A stretch of DNA of 64,000 bases from contig NC_088203.1 in NCBI RefSeq assembly GCF_037126465.1, positions 88,288,668-88,352,667 of the forward strand, read 5' to 3'. The notes beneath the pieces are model-generated. The model had not been told where the DNA came from. It saw only the letters and a program-made list of their open reading frames with translations, and did not search any database. Source of the stretch: Ornithodoros turicata. Taxonomy: Eukaryota; Arthropoda; Arachnida; Ixodida; Argasidae. Position numbers and translations under genes: made by a program. Shown piece by piece: positions 22,601-35,100 of the stretch (its first letter is position 1; every line of letters starts with the position of its first letter).

Positions 22601-25600
22601 TAAGAAGGTGTAACTTATGTCACAGGCATTTTGTGCGAGTTATGCAGTAAAACTAGTATGCTTGAGGCGCCACATATTCTCCTGGTGATGATGTGAAGGA
22701 AGGAAGCTTCAATCTTTCAAAATGTAAATGAGTGCCGTAGTGTCTTGCATTGTAACAGCATCTATAGGCACTCTTTCCTGTGGGCTTTCGAGTGACAGAT
22801 TCATACATATTAGAATCATTTGTAATGATGCTGATAACATTACACCCTTAATTACATCAGAATTTTGTGACGGTAGTATGCCCATATTGCGTTCATTCTT
22901 CATTCACTGCTGTGCATTTAGGAGTGGAGTGTGAGTCAAGGCAGAGGTGAGCTAGTAAGCAATGGGAGTACCTGTTCCTATCAGGTAATATACAGGACAT
23001 GTCAAAAAGGAAGAACCGTGGGCACTTAGCACGTACCTGTACTGGTGTAAGGAGAACGAAGTTGCAACATAATTGAAAGTACAGTGAAGTGAAGTGTATA
23101 TTAGAAGTGACCATTGGTTTGGTTCATGCAGTATTACTACAATTTCTACTATTTTATACTTATTGCTCGAACTCAGCTATTTAGAACACATTGAAGACAG
23201 ACACAACAGAACGAAATTACAGGCATTTGGGCATTCATGATAAATAGAGGCATGGTTGCAATGTGGATGTGAATGCAGATGTATAGAATAAATCTTGTGA
23301 CCTGATTACACAGGGGCGTGTTTTTCTATTCTTAAGATTTGCGCCTTACAGCATATGAGACTACACAACAAGTGCACAGATCACACCAGTGTAAAGCTGG
23401 AGTGTCGTTGACATCCGTGTCGCCACCATGTCATGACATCAGTATCATGACAGCTGTCAACAATGCATAGCATGTGAGATTTACAAGGAAATCTTGCAAA
23501 AAATGAGCATGCCTGGGTTCTCAGATCACATGATCTGTCATACATCTGCAGTCACATCATAATGATACCCATGATTTAGCACAGACAATACAAATGTCAA
23601 TCTGCCACGTGGTGACTGTCCTCAGCCTAGCTGCGTTTCAGACAGATCAATGTACTTGTGCGCCGCAGTACAAGGTGGAAAAACAGCACTACAAATAACA
23701 ACAGGTCCCTGTGATCTACATATATTTCACAGTACTGGTAATTGTGTTACTGGTTCTCTTTGCACCGGCTCAGACACGCCCTACATGTCCTTCCATCACA
23801 GTTCCCTTTTTCATGATCTCTATTTGCTCGTTATGTGTAACAGATAGCATTTCCGATATTCAATCACTCTTCATGTCCAATGTACAGCAGTAATTTCAAC
23901 TCTTCAGTGTTGGTACTTCCTGTGCAGTAAGAGTGTCAGCTAGTGGTTCTGCTTTTCATGCTAAACTGCCCAATGGAATTCCGCTCTGTTGCACTATCAA
24001 TGCATTGGAGTTGTGTCTCCATGCACAATGTAGTAAATATTTCTTTTTTCCATAGCATGTGGCATGGGACAAACATCTGTACTTCACAACAAATACTTGA
24101 TATCCTTAATAATAATAATCCTTATGGAAATGCGTAACAAGTTTTATTGATTTAATGCAAAGAAACAACTCAAAAGCATGAGGTACAGGCACTGCTGTGC
24201 CCATAACAGATAATTTGGAAGAAAAGAAACAAAGTGTTGGACATACACAGTGCTGCTCACACAATGAAGGGGAACACTGTGTGAATCATGGTCATGGGCT
24301 TGTATTGGCAGTAATCGCATCCCAGAAATATGTTGCTTTGATAAAGTCTGCAGCCAGGTTCCTTGTGTTTTGTCTCTTGCGGTGGCAGTCTACAAAGCCA
24401 CATCTACTGTTAGCAGATGATAAATGTGAGCATAAAAGCAAGTAGCTGTCACCTTGAATATTTTCTATTATTACAGTACATCATCATTGCAGAAATGGTG
24501 GTTGTTGGCATATTTGCCCTCCCCTTCTGGTGTGGTGTGCTGGAAGTGGTAGCGCACACATTTTAGCTACACATGTACTTACATGTGCGTCCTTATAAAA
24601 TTTTGAGACCTTCACTTCTCTGTGGATTTTCTCCTGAACCGGCAAGGTGAAACCTGCTCACAATTTTGCATGCAGCATCTGCACACACCTGACAGTGGTA
24701 TCGACATCATGACTACATGGGCTGCTTGACACTCTAGTGTTGTGTTTATATGCCCCGTGAAGGCTCTTATTTGTCCATACAAATTCGTCGACACAAAACA
24801 TTGCTCACAATATTTCCTTGTATGCCTCTGCGGGATATTTCTACCTGTACTTTTATCGAATAACCAAGTCTGATATCCTAAATACACGCTATTTTGTCAA
24901 AATTTCTCCCAGTCGACATATACAGCAGCACTCTGCATTGAAGCCGATAAGCATAGCCAGATCTCACCAGCACAAAATTGCGCCAACAAACATGCTCATA
25001 GTGATTTCCAAAAAACATTAGTGCTTTCATAATGACAGAACACAATAGTGCTTTCCTATAGGGCTTGCATCTTTCTGGGCAAGCAAATCAAGCTTCCAAG
25101 GGGATCTAGAGCTTCCTCCATATGTAGTCCTTTCCAGAGTCGGATCTGAAATATTGTACCTTGTTAATGCACTGGGACATCCAACATATAACTCCAGGTA
25201 CCCTCTCAATGCTACTATTTTGGAATGTCACTCATAGCATTTCAAAGTCGAGCTACGTGCTTGATATTTGTGCCTCTACATGCTGGGTAACATGTACCAT
25301 ACTCCGCTGTATAGCTGTAAGGCACATGGAGGTATAACTGCTCCATGGAACCTCCCCTCCCTCTTGTGACCTCCGTTTAGTTTAGAAGACAAACACGATG
25401 GATGCATTTTTAACAGGAAACACTTAACAGTAATCTAGGAACACAAAGCTCGTTCACAAGTATCAGCGATCACTGAAGTGTGCAGCAAGTCGTTAAATGT
25501 ATCAATCAGAACCAGTAACGGCAGCACAGTACGAACTATTGTTAGTGATGTATAACAGAGGCACTAGGGGCTGTATTAAAAGTACCACGCACAATCAGCG

Positions 25601-26352
25601 TCGTTTTTGTTGCTGGAAGTAACAGCTGTTTGTGCACGACTTCCTGTCAGCTTTGGATCGGAAAGTGACTTGTGTCTAGCTGCCAATGTTGACATCACTA
25701 AATTTGACGATATTGGTCCTAAATTAGGAGAGCGGATTTCAAAATTTCACTTCATACCGATCGTTAAGTTTTAACTCACTGGCGGGTTTATTACTTCACT
25801 TACTTCGCTCACCTGTTCCTCACAACGTTCTTTTTGCTTAATTTGCGCAATTTCGACTTGAAAACTATTGAAAACTTGAAAACAGCGTCCAGCAAAAACT
25901 ATTTTTGGGTTGTTTCTCGAAAGGCTCATTCACAGCTGCTCCGCGGTAGACCGGCTTTAAACTACCCCCATCCCTAGTTTAAATCAGTCCTATGCAAATA
26001 CATGGGAGTTAGACCATCGCTAGGCCGCCGGGTTTACGTCGTGTGAACGGCGAACGAAATGAGACGTTGAGGGCAAATATTGATTGGAGTGCAAAAACAT
26101 TCGCCTTACAAACGCTTCTAGTAGCTTTATAAGTCAAAACTTACCTGTATTTCGCCGAAAAATTTCCGTCGAAGCGTAGATTAGGCCTATGTGTTGAGCA
26201 CACAAACTCCATGGAGGCCGCCATGGGCCTCACGGTAGCCGGGTTAGACCAGCGGGGTGGTTGTTCGTGATTGGCGGACGAAGTACTCACGTGATCAACT
26301 TAAACCAGACGTCACTAAACCAGTGGCTAAGTGGGACTGGTGAATACGGGCA
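19605..26352. mobile_element. 6.75-kb TIR element with identical 66-bp termini
   Basis: Positions 19605-19670 are the exact reverse complement of 26287-26352 (ends TGCCCGTATTCACC ... GGTGAATACGGGCA). The flanks 19602-19604 and 26353-26355 are both tgt, a candidate 3-bp target duplication. A 3-bp duplication would fit PIF/Harbinger or Chapaev-like groups, but no DDE transposase motif was recognised, so the superfamily is open. The interior is AT-rich. It has polyadenylation-like signals near 20771 on plus and 20830 on minus, and spliced-looking exons close to the right end on minus. It may be a non-autonomous unit that carries captured gene pieces. Confidence 0.75.
26145..26224 (-). CDS. Candidate first coding exon inside the 6.75-kb TIR element
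   Basis: From an ATG at 26224 in good context (gcccATGG) an 80-nt frame encodes MAASMEFVCSTHRP and then NLRFDGNFSAKY, ending CAG followed by a consensus GTAAGT donor at 26144. A second piece at 25864-25813 (acceptor tcaatag, donor GTGAGC) continues the same frame (SFQVEIAQIKQKERCEEQ). It starts in the phase left by the first piece and ends in phase 0. No domain is recognised and later exons could not be followed. Protein identity is unknown. The gene model is inference from splice signals and phase only. Confidence 0.3.
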
Positions 26353-26355
26353 TGT

Positions 26356-27945
26356 GAGTGCGTGAGTTCGGCGTGAGTGAATGAACTCTGATGGTGAATA
26401 ATTTACGTGTTCGTGAAACTTTCTTCCAGCACTTTACCTCATTCATAGCATGCAGTACGATGAACTACCCGAGAACAACAACGGCGCGATATGCCAAACT
26501 TTCCATGTCTCTCTCTCTCTCTCGCAACCAGCTAACCAAGCACCTTCAACATATTGTTGCACTATTGACTCCACTATCAGTCACAATGAGTGCCTCCGTT
26601 GCCAATTTGATGGCATATCAGATGAGCGAAGGATCGATATTTAAACAGAGAGAGACAGAAAATGAAGATCATTGTTCCATAAATGCGGACCATGCTAATC
26701 CATAACACGTAAAGCTGACTGCTCAAGCGCGCGTTTGAGCACTCGTCCTTTTTCTACGCATTGCAATGCATTGGAGTCTTATCTCAATCCTCCACGAGAC
26801 GCGACCTAAAAGAAAACCAAATAAAGGATAAGACGATTCGTGAACACGGCAGTGACTTTCCCAGTCAGCTAAAGGTCTTATACTTTTCTTTTTATCGGGA
26901 TTGAGGAACACTATATGTACTTCCCCATTTTGCGTCATTTTGCTGGATTGCGCAGCCGTCGCAATTTTCGATAGCGCTTAGCCAGCTTTATGTGGAAGCA
27001 CGCTAAAAACGAAGTGAGAAATCCAATACGCGACAGTTTGCAGCTAAACAGAAGAAAAGAAAAAGAAGTGCACGGCACGAACACGAAAAACGTTCATTGG
27101 CCGGGCAACGTGCGGTTTGTCCAACTGATTTGGCTAATGAGCGCAGGCAGCTCATTTCCTTAATGGTGCAAAAGTGTCTGAGAGAGAGAGAGAGAGAAAG
27201 AGAAAAAAAAGGAAAGCGAGAGCGGAATGAAGAGTAAAACATCGGTACGCTTCGGTTCTTCCTGCGAACCCCATTTATTACAGGGGATGGTTGCACGCAT
27301 TAAAAAAGCTTTATTGTCGATTGGTACCTGACCTTCCCCTTGGGAATTCAGGCACAAAGTGTCAGCACCTCCATTAATGTCCAGGAAGGAACGCTAATTC
27401 ATTCCAACTGTTTTCTGTCCTTGCGCTTCGCTTCACCCTTGTATGGTCCGATAATGTACGCTCTCAAGAAACAATTGCACTTCCGGGAGAACCCTTAAAA
27501 TGTAAAAAGTACTCTTCATCTGACAAAGAAATGGTGATATAGAACACTATGAATTTGATGACAGATGGCTATGTGCGAAGAATTTTGTGCAGCCTCCTGG
27601 TAGCCAGGGCACTCACGCACGGGGTACATCAGGGTGAAATACTTTCTTCTGCCCTCTTCCTTTATAAATGTGGTGCGTAGGTCTGTGAGCATCTATCTAC
27701 GCCAACGTTAACATCGACAGAAGATATAGTTTCAAGGCGTATAAGCTGTAAGATAAACGTTGGAGGTGTTACCTCATCTACTCGGCCGCCCACACCCACG
27801 GCGCCTATCTTGTTCTCATGGTCCTCGGTCAGGCAGCTCGAAGAACAGCGCATTAGGAGTCAATAGCAGTTCAGTCAGTGTTCAGGCGAAAGGAGGGCAA
27901 CTCATTGACAGAATGGCGTAAATGCAAGCTAGCTGGTGGATAAAT
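26356..27945. other. No recognised gene
   Basis: Short frames only. A (AG)n tract lies at about 27178-27197. Confidence 0.5.
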
Positions 27946-28735
27946 TCCATGATAGGCAAGCCTGAGCGATGAGCAAGACACGTAAACAAACACAAACACG
28001 AAGGCTCAAAACCAGCAGGACGTTTAATTGATAACAACGAACTTCATGAACATGTAGACGGTGCGAGGGAAGACAGAGAGAGGGGAATAGGGAATTGAGG
28101 ACAAAATGAGTTGAAGGTGGCCAAAGGAGGCGCTTGAAGGCCGGGTGGATACATACAGACGGCACACTAATACAATTGCCCACACTCTGTATGGCCAACG
28201 CTTCTCTCAAAAGACGTTTTCGCCTGTCTGGTTCCCACGCCAGCACCGCCGTCTGGGACCATAGCGGTTGACAATTATTACACATTCTTAGATGATCCAA
28301 CAAATTTGAATCTGGGCTGTTTTTATGCTGGCCCAAAATTTGGTTAAGCAAAAGCAAAAAACAGCCCAGATTCAAATTTGGTGGATCATCTAAGAATGTG
28401 TAATAATTGTCAACCCCTATGGTCCCAGACGGCGGTGCTGGCGTGGGAACCAGACAGGCGAAAACGTCTTTTGAGAGAAGCGTTGGCCATACAGAGTGTG
28501 GGCAATTGTATTAGTGTGCCGTCTGTATGTATCCACCCGGCCTTCAAGCGCCTCCTTTGGCCACCTTCAACTCATTTTGTCCTCAATTCCCTATTCCCCT
28601 CTCTCTGTCTTCCCTCGCACCGTCTACATGTTCATGAAGTTCGTTGTTATCAATTAAACGTCTTGCTGGTTTTGAGCCTTCGTATTTGTGTTTGTTTACG
28701 TGTCTTGCACATCGCTCAGGCTTGCCTATCATGGA
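27946..28735. mobile_element. Two Penelope-like 3' fragments joined as a long inverted repeat
   Basis: Arms 27946-28324 and 28356-28735 are near-identical reverse complements around a spacer of about 31 bp. Each arm encodes, outward from the centre, DHLRMCNNCQPLWSQTAVL then WEPDRRKRLLREALAI. This resembles the C-terminal part of the GIY-YIG endonuclease of Penelope-like elements (the conserved RRKRL-EAL-I block). The shared 3' tail ends near tgcctatcatgga on both sides. Reverse transcriptase is absent. Inverted and tandem partial copies are typical of this group. The arms differ at only a few sites. Confidence 0.7.
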
Positions 28736-31514
28736 GGGCAACTTAGCAACTATGGCGTGGCTTTATGTAATTTTCAGAAGTGGACACATGGTGGGAGGCT
28801 AAGAGAAACGAGAGGGAAGGAAGGGTATCAGTGGGCATCCTGAGACGACTTCCAGGGAAAACCTATCATCTGAAAACCTGCCGGAAAACTAGGAAAATGG
28901 TCGGGCAGCACGGTCGGTAGTAGGATTCCATCCCAGCATGTTTCAGTGTGTAGCATGACCTCTGAGTTACCACTAACGAGCCCATGACACATTTTATTGA
29001 CCAGCTGAAACAACGACCGCATATCTAGATGTGGGTGACATGCTTCTACTGCAGGAACGACTTTTTTTCTTTTTTACGCTGGCTGGAGGATGGGACAAGA
29101 TGCAATGAGTTTTTGGGTGGGTGTGTGCTTTTTTTTGTATTGTTGACTCTATGAGATGAGCCACAGAAGATTGTGTACTCATCTTCCTAAGCTTTCCCTA
29201 ACCATTTATCCCGCTTGTTACCCCACTGTGTGTGTGTGTGTGTGTGCTTTTGCGAACAAAAACTTGAAACGACAGAAACAAAAGCTAACACTCAACAAAG
29301 AGTGAAAGACCTCGTCGCGTTTTTGCTTTTATATTAACGTTGCAAAGTTAACGGTGCGCAACCGCTTGTCGGGTACTGAGACGCTTCGTATCTTTACATT
29401 CTTTTCGAGGGACCATGAGAGTTGTAAGCGTTCTGACAGGAACGACCAACGCACCCAAATGTTCAACGGAGACGCCAAGCCGCGAAGCTTGCAGAATGCG
29501 GGATTTCTCGCTCGTCTTTCTGCCCGGTGCTTCCGTTGCACAATATGTTTCGAGAGCAACAACGACGAAAAAAGGACAAAGACATGACGCTTTGCCTTTG
29601 GCCCGAGTGCCGTCCAGATATCTCGTTCCACTATTCCGCGTCCTCACTTTTGCTTGAACTTATGCGACTGCAACATTGAACACGAAGGAAACTAAAGAAG
29701 CCGGGCCCTACTCTATTCGACGCTGGCCCACAACACGTGACATCATTGTATTTCCTCCGAAACGTGTTTCACTTTATACGAGCGAACGCTTGGTTCTCTC
29801 CGCAGTATGCGGCTAGACTTGCGAAAGAAGTGTTGTTTCTTCTTGGACCTTCCCGTTTGAGCTGCATTCGGTGGTAAAAAAAAAAAAAAGGATGGGTGCA
29901 GGAAGGAAGTTGCACTGCCAAAGTCGGAAACACCCATTCGAATCACGTCGCATAAGCTCAGTGGAGCCCGGAAGGAATGGCTTTGTCTCGCGGGCTTCAT
30001 GCAAAATGCATACGACGCGACCGGTGCTGTTCAAAGGGAAGAAAGGCAAGTTTCCCGGTTTCGGTGGGGATGAGTGGCGGTCAGCTTTGATGTGCCGCCT
30101 AATGAAAAGGGAGGAGTATTGTGCAGAAACTTTTCCTGTGTGCATTAGCGATGCTCGATGCGCATTCCGGATCAGGTGTTCTTACCACTGGGATACGGAA
30201 TTACGTTCCGAAGCGGAGTTTGATCGGTCAAACGAGGATAGTTGCTATTCAGTTCTCTGTCGTCGATGGTCTTTTGATGAACCCACAGAGGATGGGCGTA
30301 TAAGTGCTGTGACGGAAGAGGGCGCGTTTGTGGTGTGGGGGGATGCCCGCATCGTTGAATAGCACGATTTCTTGTACAAAAAGTTGGGTGTGCAGTAACG
30401 CAAGTAATTCATGTCGCGTATGAATATTTAAAGGGTGTGCACCATGCTACGTGCATATGAGAGCCTTTTCGAAGACCGTGAACCCCACAGAAAGGAAGGC
30501 AAGAACCGTCCTTTTTTAATGCCCATGTAGAATCATATCTGTTTGAGATTATAAATAGAGAAGGGAAAAAAAAAGTCTACCAACCAGCCCGCTTGCTCCG
30601 TAGTTCCATGTCCCTGACTCTAGATAGAAATTTTGATAGCCGGTAAACCGTGCAATGAGAAGGACAGCTGCCCTTTGTAACGAGGGTATAGGCCTAGCTG
30701 TGTCATGATTTCCGCAGAATTTGTCCATACGTGATGATGGTGCTAAATGAACAACTTTTCTTCCTGGTCATCTATCCACAATTAACAGAAGCGCTTCCCT
30801 GACGAAAGAAACTGCACAGCAGAAGTCGCAAAGAGAAAAGCAAGCAAATGAATAAAGGGAAAAAAGATATCCATGAACTCTGGCAGCAAAATTGGATGAC
30901 CAATACTGATGCTGCCCTCCCATTTTCTACACGCCATGTTTCCGAAGATTACTTGCGCTATGAAAGTTGAAGAAAGCAGAAGAGGGCATTGTGCTTTACG
31001 TATATACCTTTGCACTCAAGTGCGTTCTCAGCGTCAACATGTGCCTCGCTAGAAGACAATGCTACAGATTAACTTCGAGCAACGCTGCCTCAATAGACAT
31101 GTTGGATTTCAGTTTAATCTTTTAAATCATTCAGTGCTTTCACACGTCAAGCGTCCTGGAACACCTGGTAGCACCAGTGCGACCTACGTTTCCATTGTTT
31201 TCTTTCTGTTTCTAATCTAATCTAATCTAGTTGACGTTGAATGTTTGGTAGCCGAGTGAAATTAGCGCTATTCACTTGCCCAAAACACAAGTGAAACGTG
31301 CAATATCATATATCTATGAGAATCCCAATATCTTTATGTTTGGAGTTCCATGACAGTTGGAGGAAAGGACGGGTCGGGCTCTGTACCCGCTTGGGTTTAG
31401 GGGGCGGAATCCCACAGCGCGTAGGGTCACCAAATCTGAGAAAGTCTAGGAAAACTCCAACAGTGGTCCTTTTCCTTTTCTTCGTCTTTCTTGTCGGGAG
31501 ACTGACATATAAGT
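28736..31514. other. No recognised gene
   Basis: Contains a (TG)n tract at 29229-29246 and an A run at 29877-29889. A 163-codon frame at 29871-30362 (plus) has no domain I recognise and starts inside the A run, so it is not called. Confidence 0.45.
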
Positions 31515-31528
31515 ATAGCTCACCATAA

Positions 31529-32456
31529 TATAAGCCCGAGTCAGGCCTCCACAGCTCCCCGCATTTGCGGCAGTAGAAAAATAAAATCACGTCACAGTCA
31601 CGTGGTATTACATCGTCAGGCATCATGACGGATGCCCATTGGCCGCAGGAGGATGCGCGCTCCGGGATTGGTTGATAAGGTTTCGAAATATTGACAGTTC
31701 ACTTTTCGCGGGCAGTCGGCCAGGCGGGCAGCTCCAAGCAAGGTCGCTGCGTCTCTGCGGCTCGCCGATGTCGGTTGACCACAACGACCAAAGAGGAAGT
31801 GTATGCACGGGTTTGTTCGTGAGTTGTAGTGACTCTGGCCATGTACTGATCTCCGATAAAGTGTCAACCTACGGACATTCTTGCCGAGTCGGAACTGGAA
31901 TGCTTGGTGAGTTGACGCCTGAGGAACACTTTAGAGCGCTGTCGCATTTTCAAATACAGTGACTAAGAAGAGAGTGTTCGTAACGACAAAAGTATTTCCC
32001 GTGACTGTGTGACCCACGGTGCAGCGCCAGAATGAGAAGAAGATGCTCATCTGTGAAACGCACGCACTCGTGGACTTCGCTCGCCTCCAGAAGTAGACTG
32101 TGTGTGTGCTTTGCAAGTTCGAACTTGGTTTGGTTGCTGTCTATTCAAGGAACGAAACGTCCTGTACGCACGTGAATATATGAGTCAAACATTTGAGTTT
32201 ATACGTTGCATCAATAAATATGTATTTAGCCTATCAAAAATGTCTTAGTTATTTTGGAATAACGTGCGCCAGATATGAAAACCAGTAGAAGTCAATGGCA
32301 GCCAGGGCCGGCCGAAAGCCGAGCCAAACGGAGTGGTTGCTGATTGGTTGGCTGCTAGGCATCACGACGCATTTTCATTGGTCGTATGTCCAGTGTTGCC
32401 TGAATTATCTCAAAGTATGGGCTCTATGGGGAGCTGTGGGCGCCTGCCCGAGTCTC
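31529..32456. mobile_element. Possible TIR unit (about 0.93 kb)
   Basis: The left edge (gagtcaggcctccacagctcccc near 31540) and right edge (ggggagctgtgggcgcctg near 32430) are imperfect inverted repeats of about 25 bp. Internal direct repeats containing cattggcc and cattggtc with ggcatcacgac-like sequence support an element origin. No target duplication was established and no protein is recognised. Confidence 0.3.
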
Positions 32457-33820
32457 GAATAAGTTAAATGAAACAGGAATGCCCAGTGGATGTTATTAGA
32501 GGGTTTTAGAGAATCGTAAGCGCACCCCTGTTCCAACTCCCTATATGTCTTCCGAGCGCGATACGAAACACCCTTTGGAATGTGTTAGTGAACATGCGTA
32601 CAAGGAAGGACGTCTAAGAAATGTGCCCCCCCCCCCATATACACACACACGAAGAGAGGATGATGAGAAATATAGCAAACAAACAGAGCCATTATGTAAA
32701 ATGGACTACTATATGTAGATTATCCATGGCTACAGCTCTTTTTCAGTTACACATTTCACCTCAGATGTCTGGCGACGGAAAGCCACGAATTAATATTGTT
32801 ACATTCCACGTGCTTTCCTAAAATTATCCTTCGCTATATTCTTCTGTTGCACACTAGTAACTGACCTTCGTTCACCCACATGAAAAAAAGAAGAAAAAGA
32901 AAACCCGATTACGCAGCCAACACACCCATAAGCGCAAGCGCATACTTGTAGACTGCACTGCAAAGGCGAAACCCCTTCCTCCATGGATTCCCTCGCTGCA
33001 CCGGAAAACAGGATAAAATCACTTCCCCTACCCGGGGGGGGGGGGGGGTATGTTTATCGAGAAAGGAAAAAGAAGAAAGGAATTTATATCCTAGTGCATT
33101 TAAATCGTCGCTATAAGAAAGGCGGGAGAAACCATAAAGCGAGTGCAGCAACAAGGTCTGCAGTCCTATAAAGTCGCCATTACCTCCATATGGTGGCATA
33201 AATAAACAATCCTTCCGGGAGAACAGAAACGACTCGGCTCGCTCACTAGATATAGACCAGCTATCTAGCTGATTTACGTGGCCGGAAGCAGCCAAGAGGC
33301 GGCGGTTTCCGGTGCCGAGAAACCCATTACGTTGACACATGACAGCCACTTTTCTCGTCCACTGTGCATAGTCGAATGCTGCCCATAGCGGACAGTAGTA
33401 GCCGTATGAACCATTATATATGTAAACCATCGCCGTGTACATACAAACTGCAATATGAAAGAGAGTATTATAAGGCATATGCCTGCATTGGACACTGGAA
33501 CACCGCGAATGCTGCAGATATAATTTTAAATACTATATGAATGAATAGATGAATGTGGTTCATATTCGCAACGCCGTGCCGGGAGGTCTAGAAAATTACG
33601 GATGGATTTGGTGCTTTTGAATTCAATTTTGTCTCAGAATCTACATTTCATTTCTTACAAAATTACTCTCGAATTTCATTTTGGTTTTCATTCAGTACAA
33701 CGGGGCATAAAGACAGCAGAGCACCAAGCACAGCTTTCTTTTCATTATTATTGTTTGTTAATATCTGCGTGACATTTTTTTTTGCCCGACATGCGGGGAG
33801 CTTGCACAGAAAGCCCCGAA
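32457..33820. other. No recognised gene; homopolymer tracts
   Basis: A C run at about 32626-32635 and a G run at 33037-33048 (followed by the tatgtttatcgagaaagg repeat also seen at 12100 and 34383). The minus frame 33478-32909 of 189 codons crosses the G run and has no recognisable domain, so it is not called. Confidence 0.45.
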
Positions 33821-33827
33821 AGCTCTC

Positions 33828-33945
33828 TTCACGTTTCTGGATACCATAGGACTTCGATCAATATTGTTAAGGGGCTCATTATCTCATTCCCCGCATCACC
33901 AGCAGCAATGCGGTAGAGTATCGCCCCTGGCGATGAAACTCCCCA
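33828..33945 (+). repeat. LINE 3'-end fragment ('gcgatgaaactccccag' family)
   Basis: The sequence ataggacttcgatc through ggggctcattatctcattcc to gtagagtatcgcccctggcg is the near-complement of 45068-45175. It is a plus-orientation copy of the same LINE tail family. Confidence 0.6.
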
Positions 33946-34382
33946 GTGATTCAACATCCCGAAATCAAGTTGTTGTTTTCCACAGAAAGTATTCCGAATC
34001 AATACCATCTTGTGTTAGCATACTGTACTTGTTTACAGCTTAAACACGGACACAGGAGCACCTCAACGCTTTCCACGCCAGTATGGTCCCATGCACGCAG
34101 TGAAAAGGTCTAACGCGCGGTGTTCCGTGCCTCACGGTGGGCCTTACTGTGCAAATGTCATCTCGGAGTTGTGTGACATTTGAATTGGAGCTTGACCCAG
34201 GACATTCAAGTAAATCCCCCCCTTCATACTTTTTTCCCGTCTTTCTCTTGTCTTTCTATCGTACCTCGTGAATTCATCAGCGGAAGAGCTGGGACATATA
34301 CCGAAGCTTACTGAAGAATGAAGGTGCAAGGAGTCTCCGTCGAATAAAGGTCGTGTGCAGTCGTACAGAAAACGAGTCAAGA

Positions 34383-34460
34383 TGGGGGGGGGGGGGATAT
34401 ATGCTTATTAAAGATAAAGAAAGGGGGAAAAGTCAGACAGGCCAAGATGGCCAGAAAGGT
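34383..34460 (-). repeat. Oligo-G-associated repeat copy
   Basis: A G run followed by atatatgcttattaaag, aaagaaagggggaaaagtca and ggccaagatggccagaa. This is the same layout as at 12100 and 33037. Confidence 0.4.
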
Positions 34461-34980
34461 AAGCTTTTGAGAGCTCATAAGTGGAAGCACCGTTTCTTTC
34501 AAAACGTCCACCATAAGAGTATTTTCTGCGAGGTCTTAAGTTAAAGCCTGTCGTAAATGCGTCTGTAATTGAGGCTAGTTTAGCTGGTGGCGTTCTATTG
34601 CCGAATGAGCTCCATGCCGATATGACGGCGTATGTTGTTCGGGGAAGCTCCCGTCGCGGGCAGGCCATCACAGCGCGCTCTGTATTTGCCAAGTAGCGTC
34701 GGAGGAAAACCCAGGAAGAATATCGCGACACCACAGCCGGTGTCGGAAGGTGGATCACTACCCTGTCTCGGCGTGCAACAGTTTTTATTGCGATGTGTGG
34801 TGCTACGAAATGAGAGCATGACGTGGTGAATAATACTTTGTACAAAATTATGTACATTTCGTAATGTAGTGTGCTTCACAGAATATAGGATAGCGTGTGA
34901 CCCATGCACATGCCAGAAATTACGAGCTTCACATTAACAAAATAATCGGCTGTACAAATATTATGCACAGGGGCGCAACA

Positions 34981-35100
34981 CAACAACTACAACAACAACT
35001 TTATTTTTAAGATGACGAATGGGGAGCTTCATCGCCAGGGGCGCAACACAGGAGTAAGATTAAAAATAGCTGGAGAAAAAAAATGACAGAAGAAAACAAC
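34981..35100 (-). repeat. LINE 3' tail fragment
   Basis: A (CAA)n-type tract, tttattttt, then gatgacgaatggggagcttc and atcgccaggggcg. Read on minus this is a LINE 3' end with a (TTG)n tail, the same family as 45051, 49413 and 51956. Confidence 0.55.

Noticed and set aside
29871..30362. 163-codon plus-strand frame
   Set aside because: It starts within an A run and has an overlapping antisense frame. No recognisable domain.
32909..33478. 189-codon minus-strand frame
   Set aside because: It passes through a G homopolymer (encoding Pro residues), shows no domain and no splice support.
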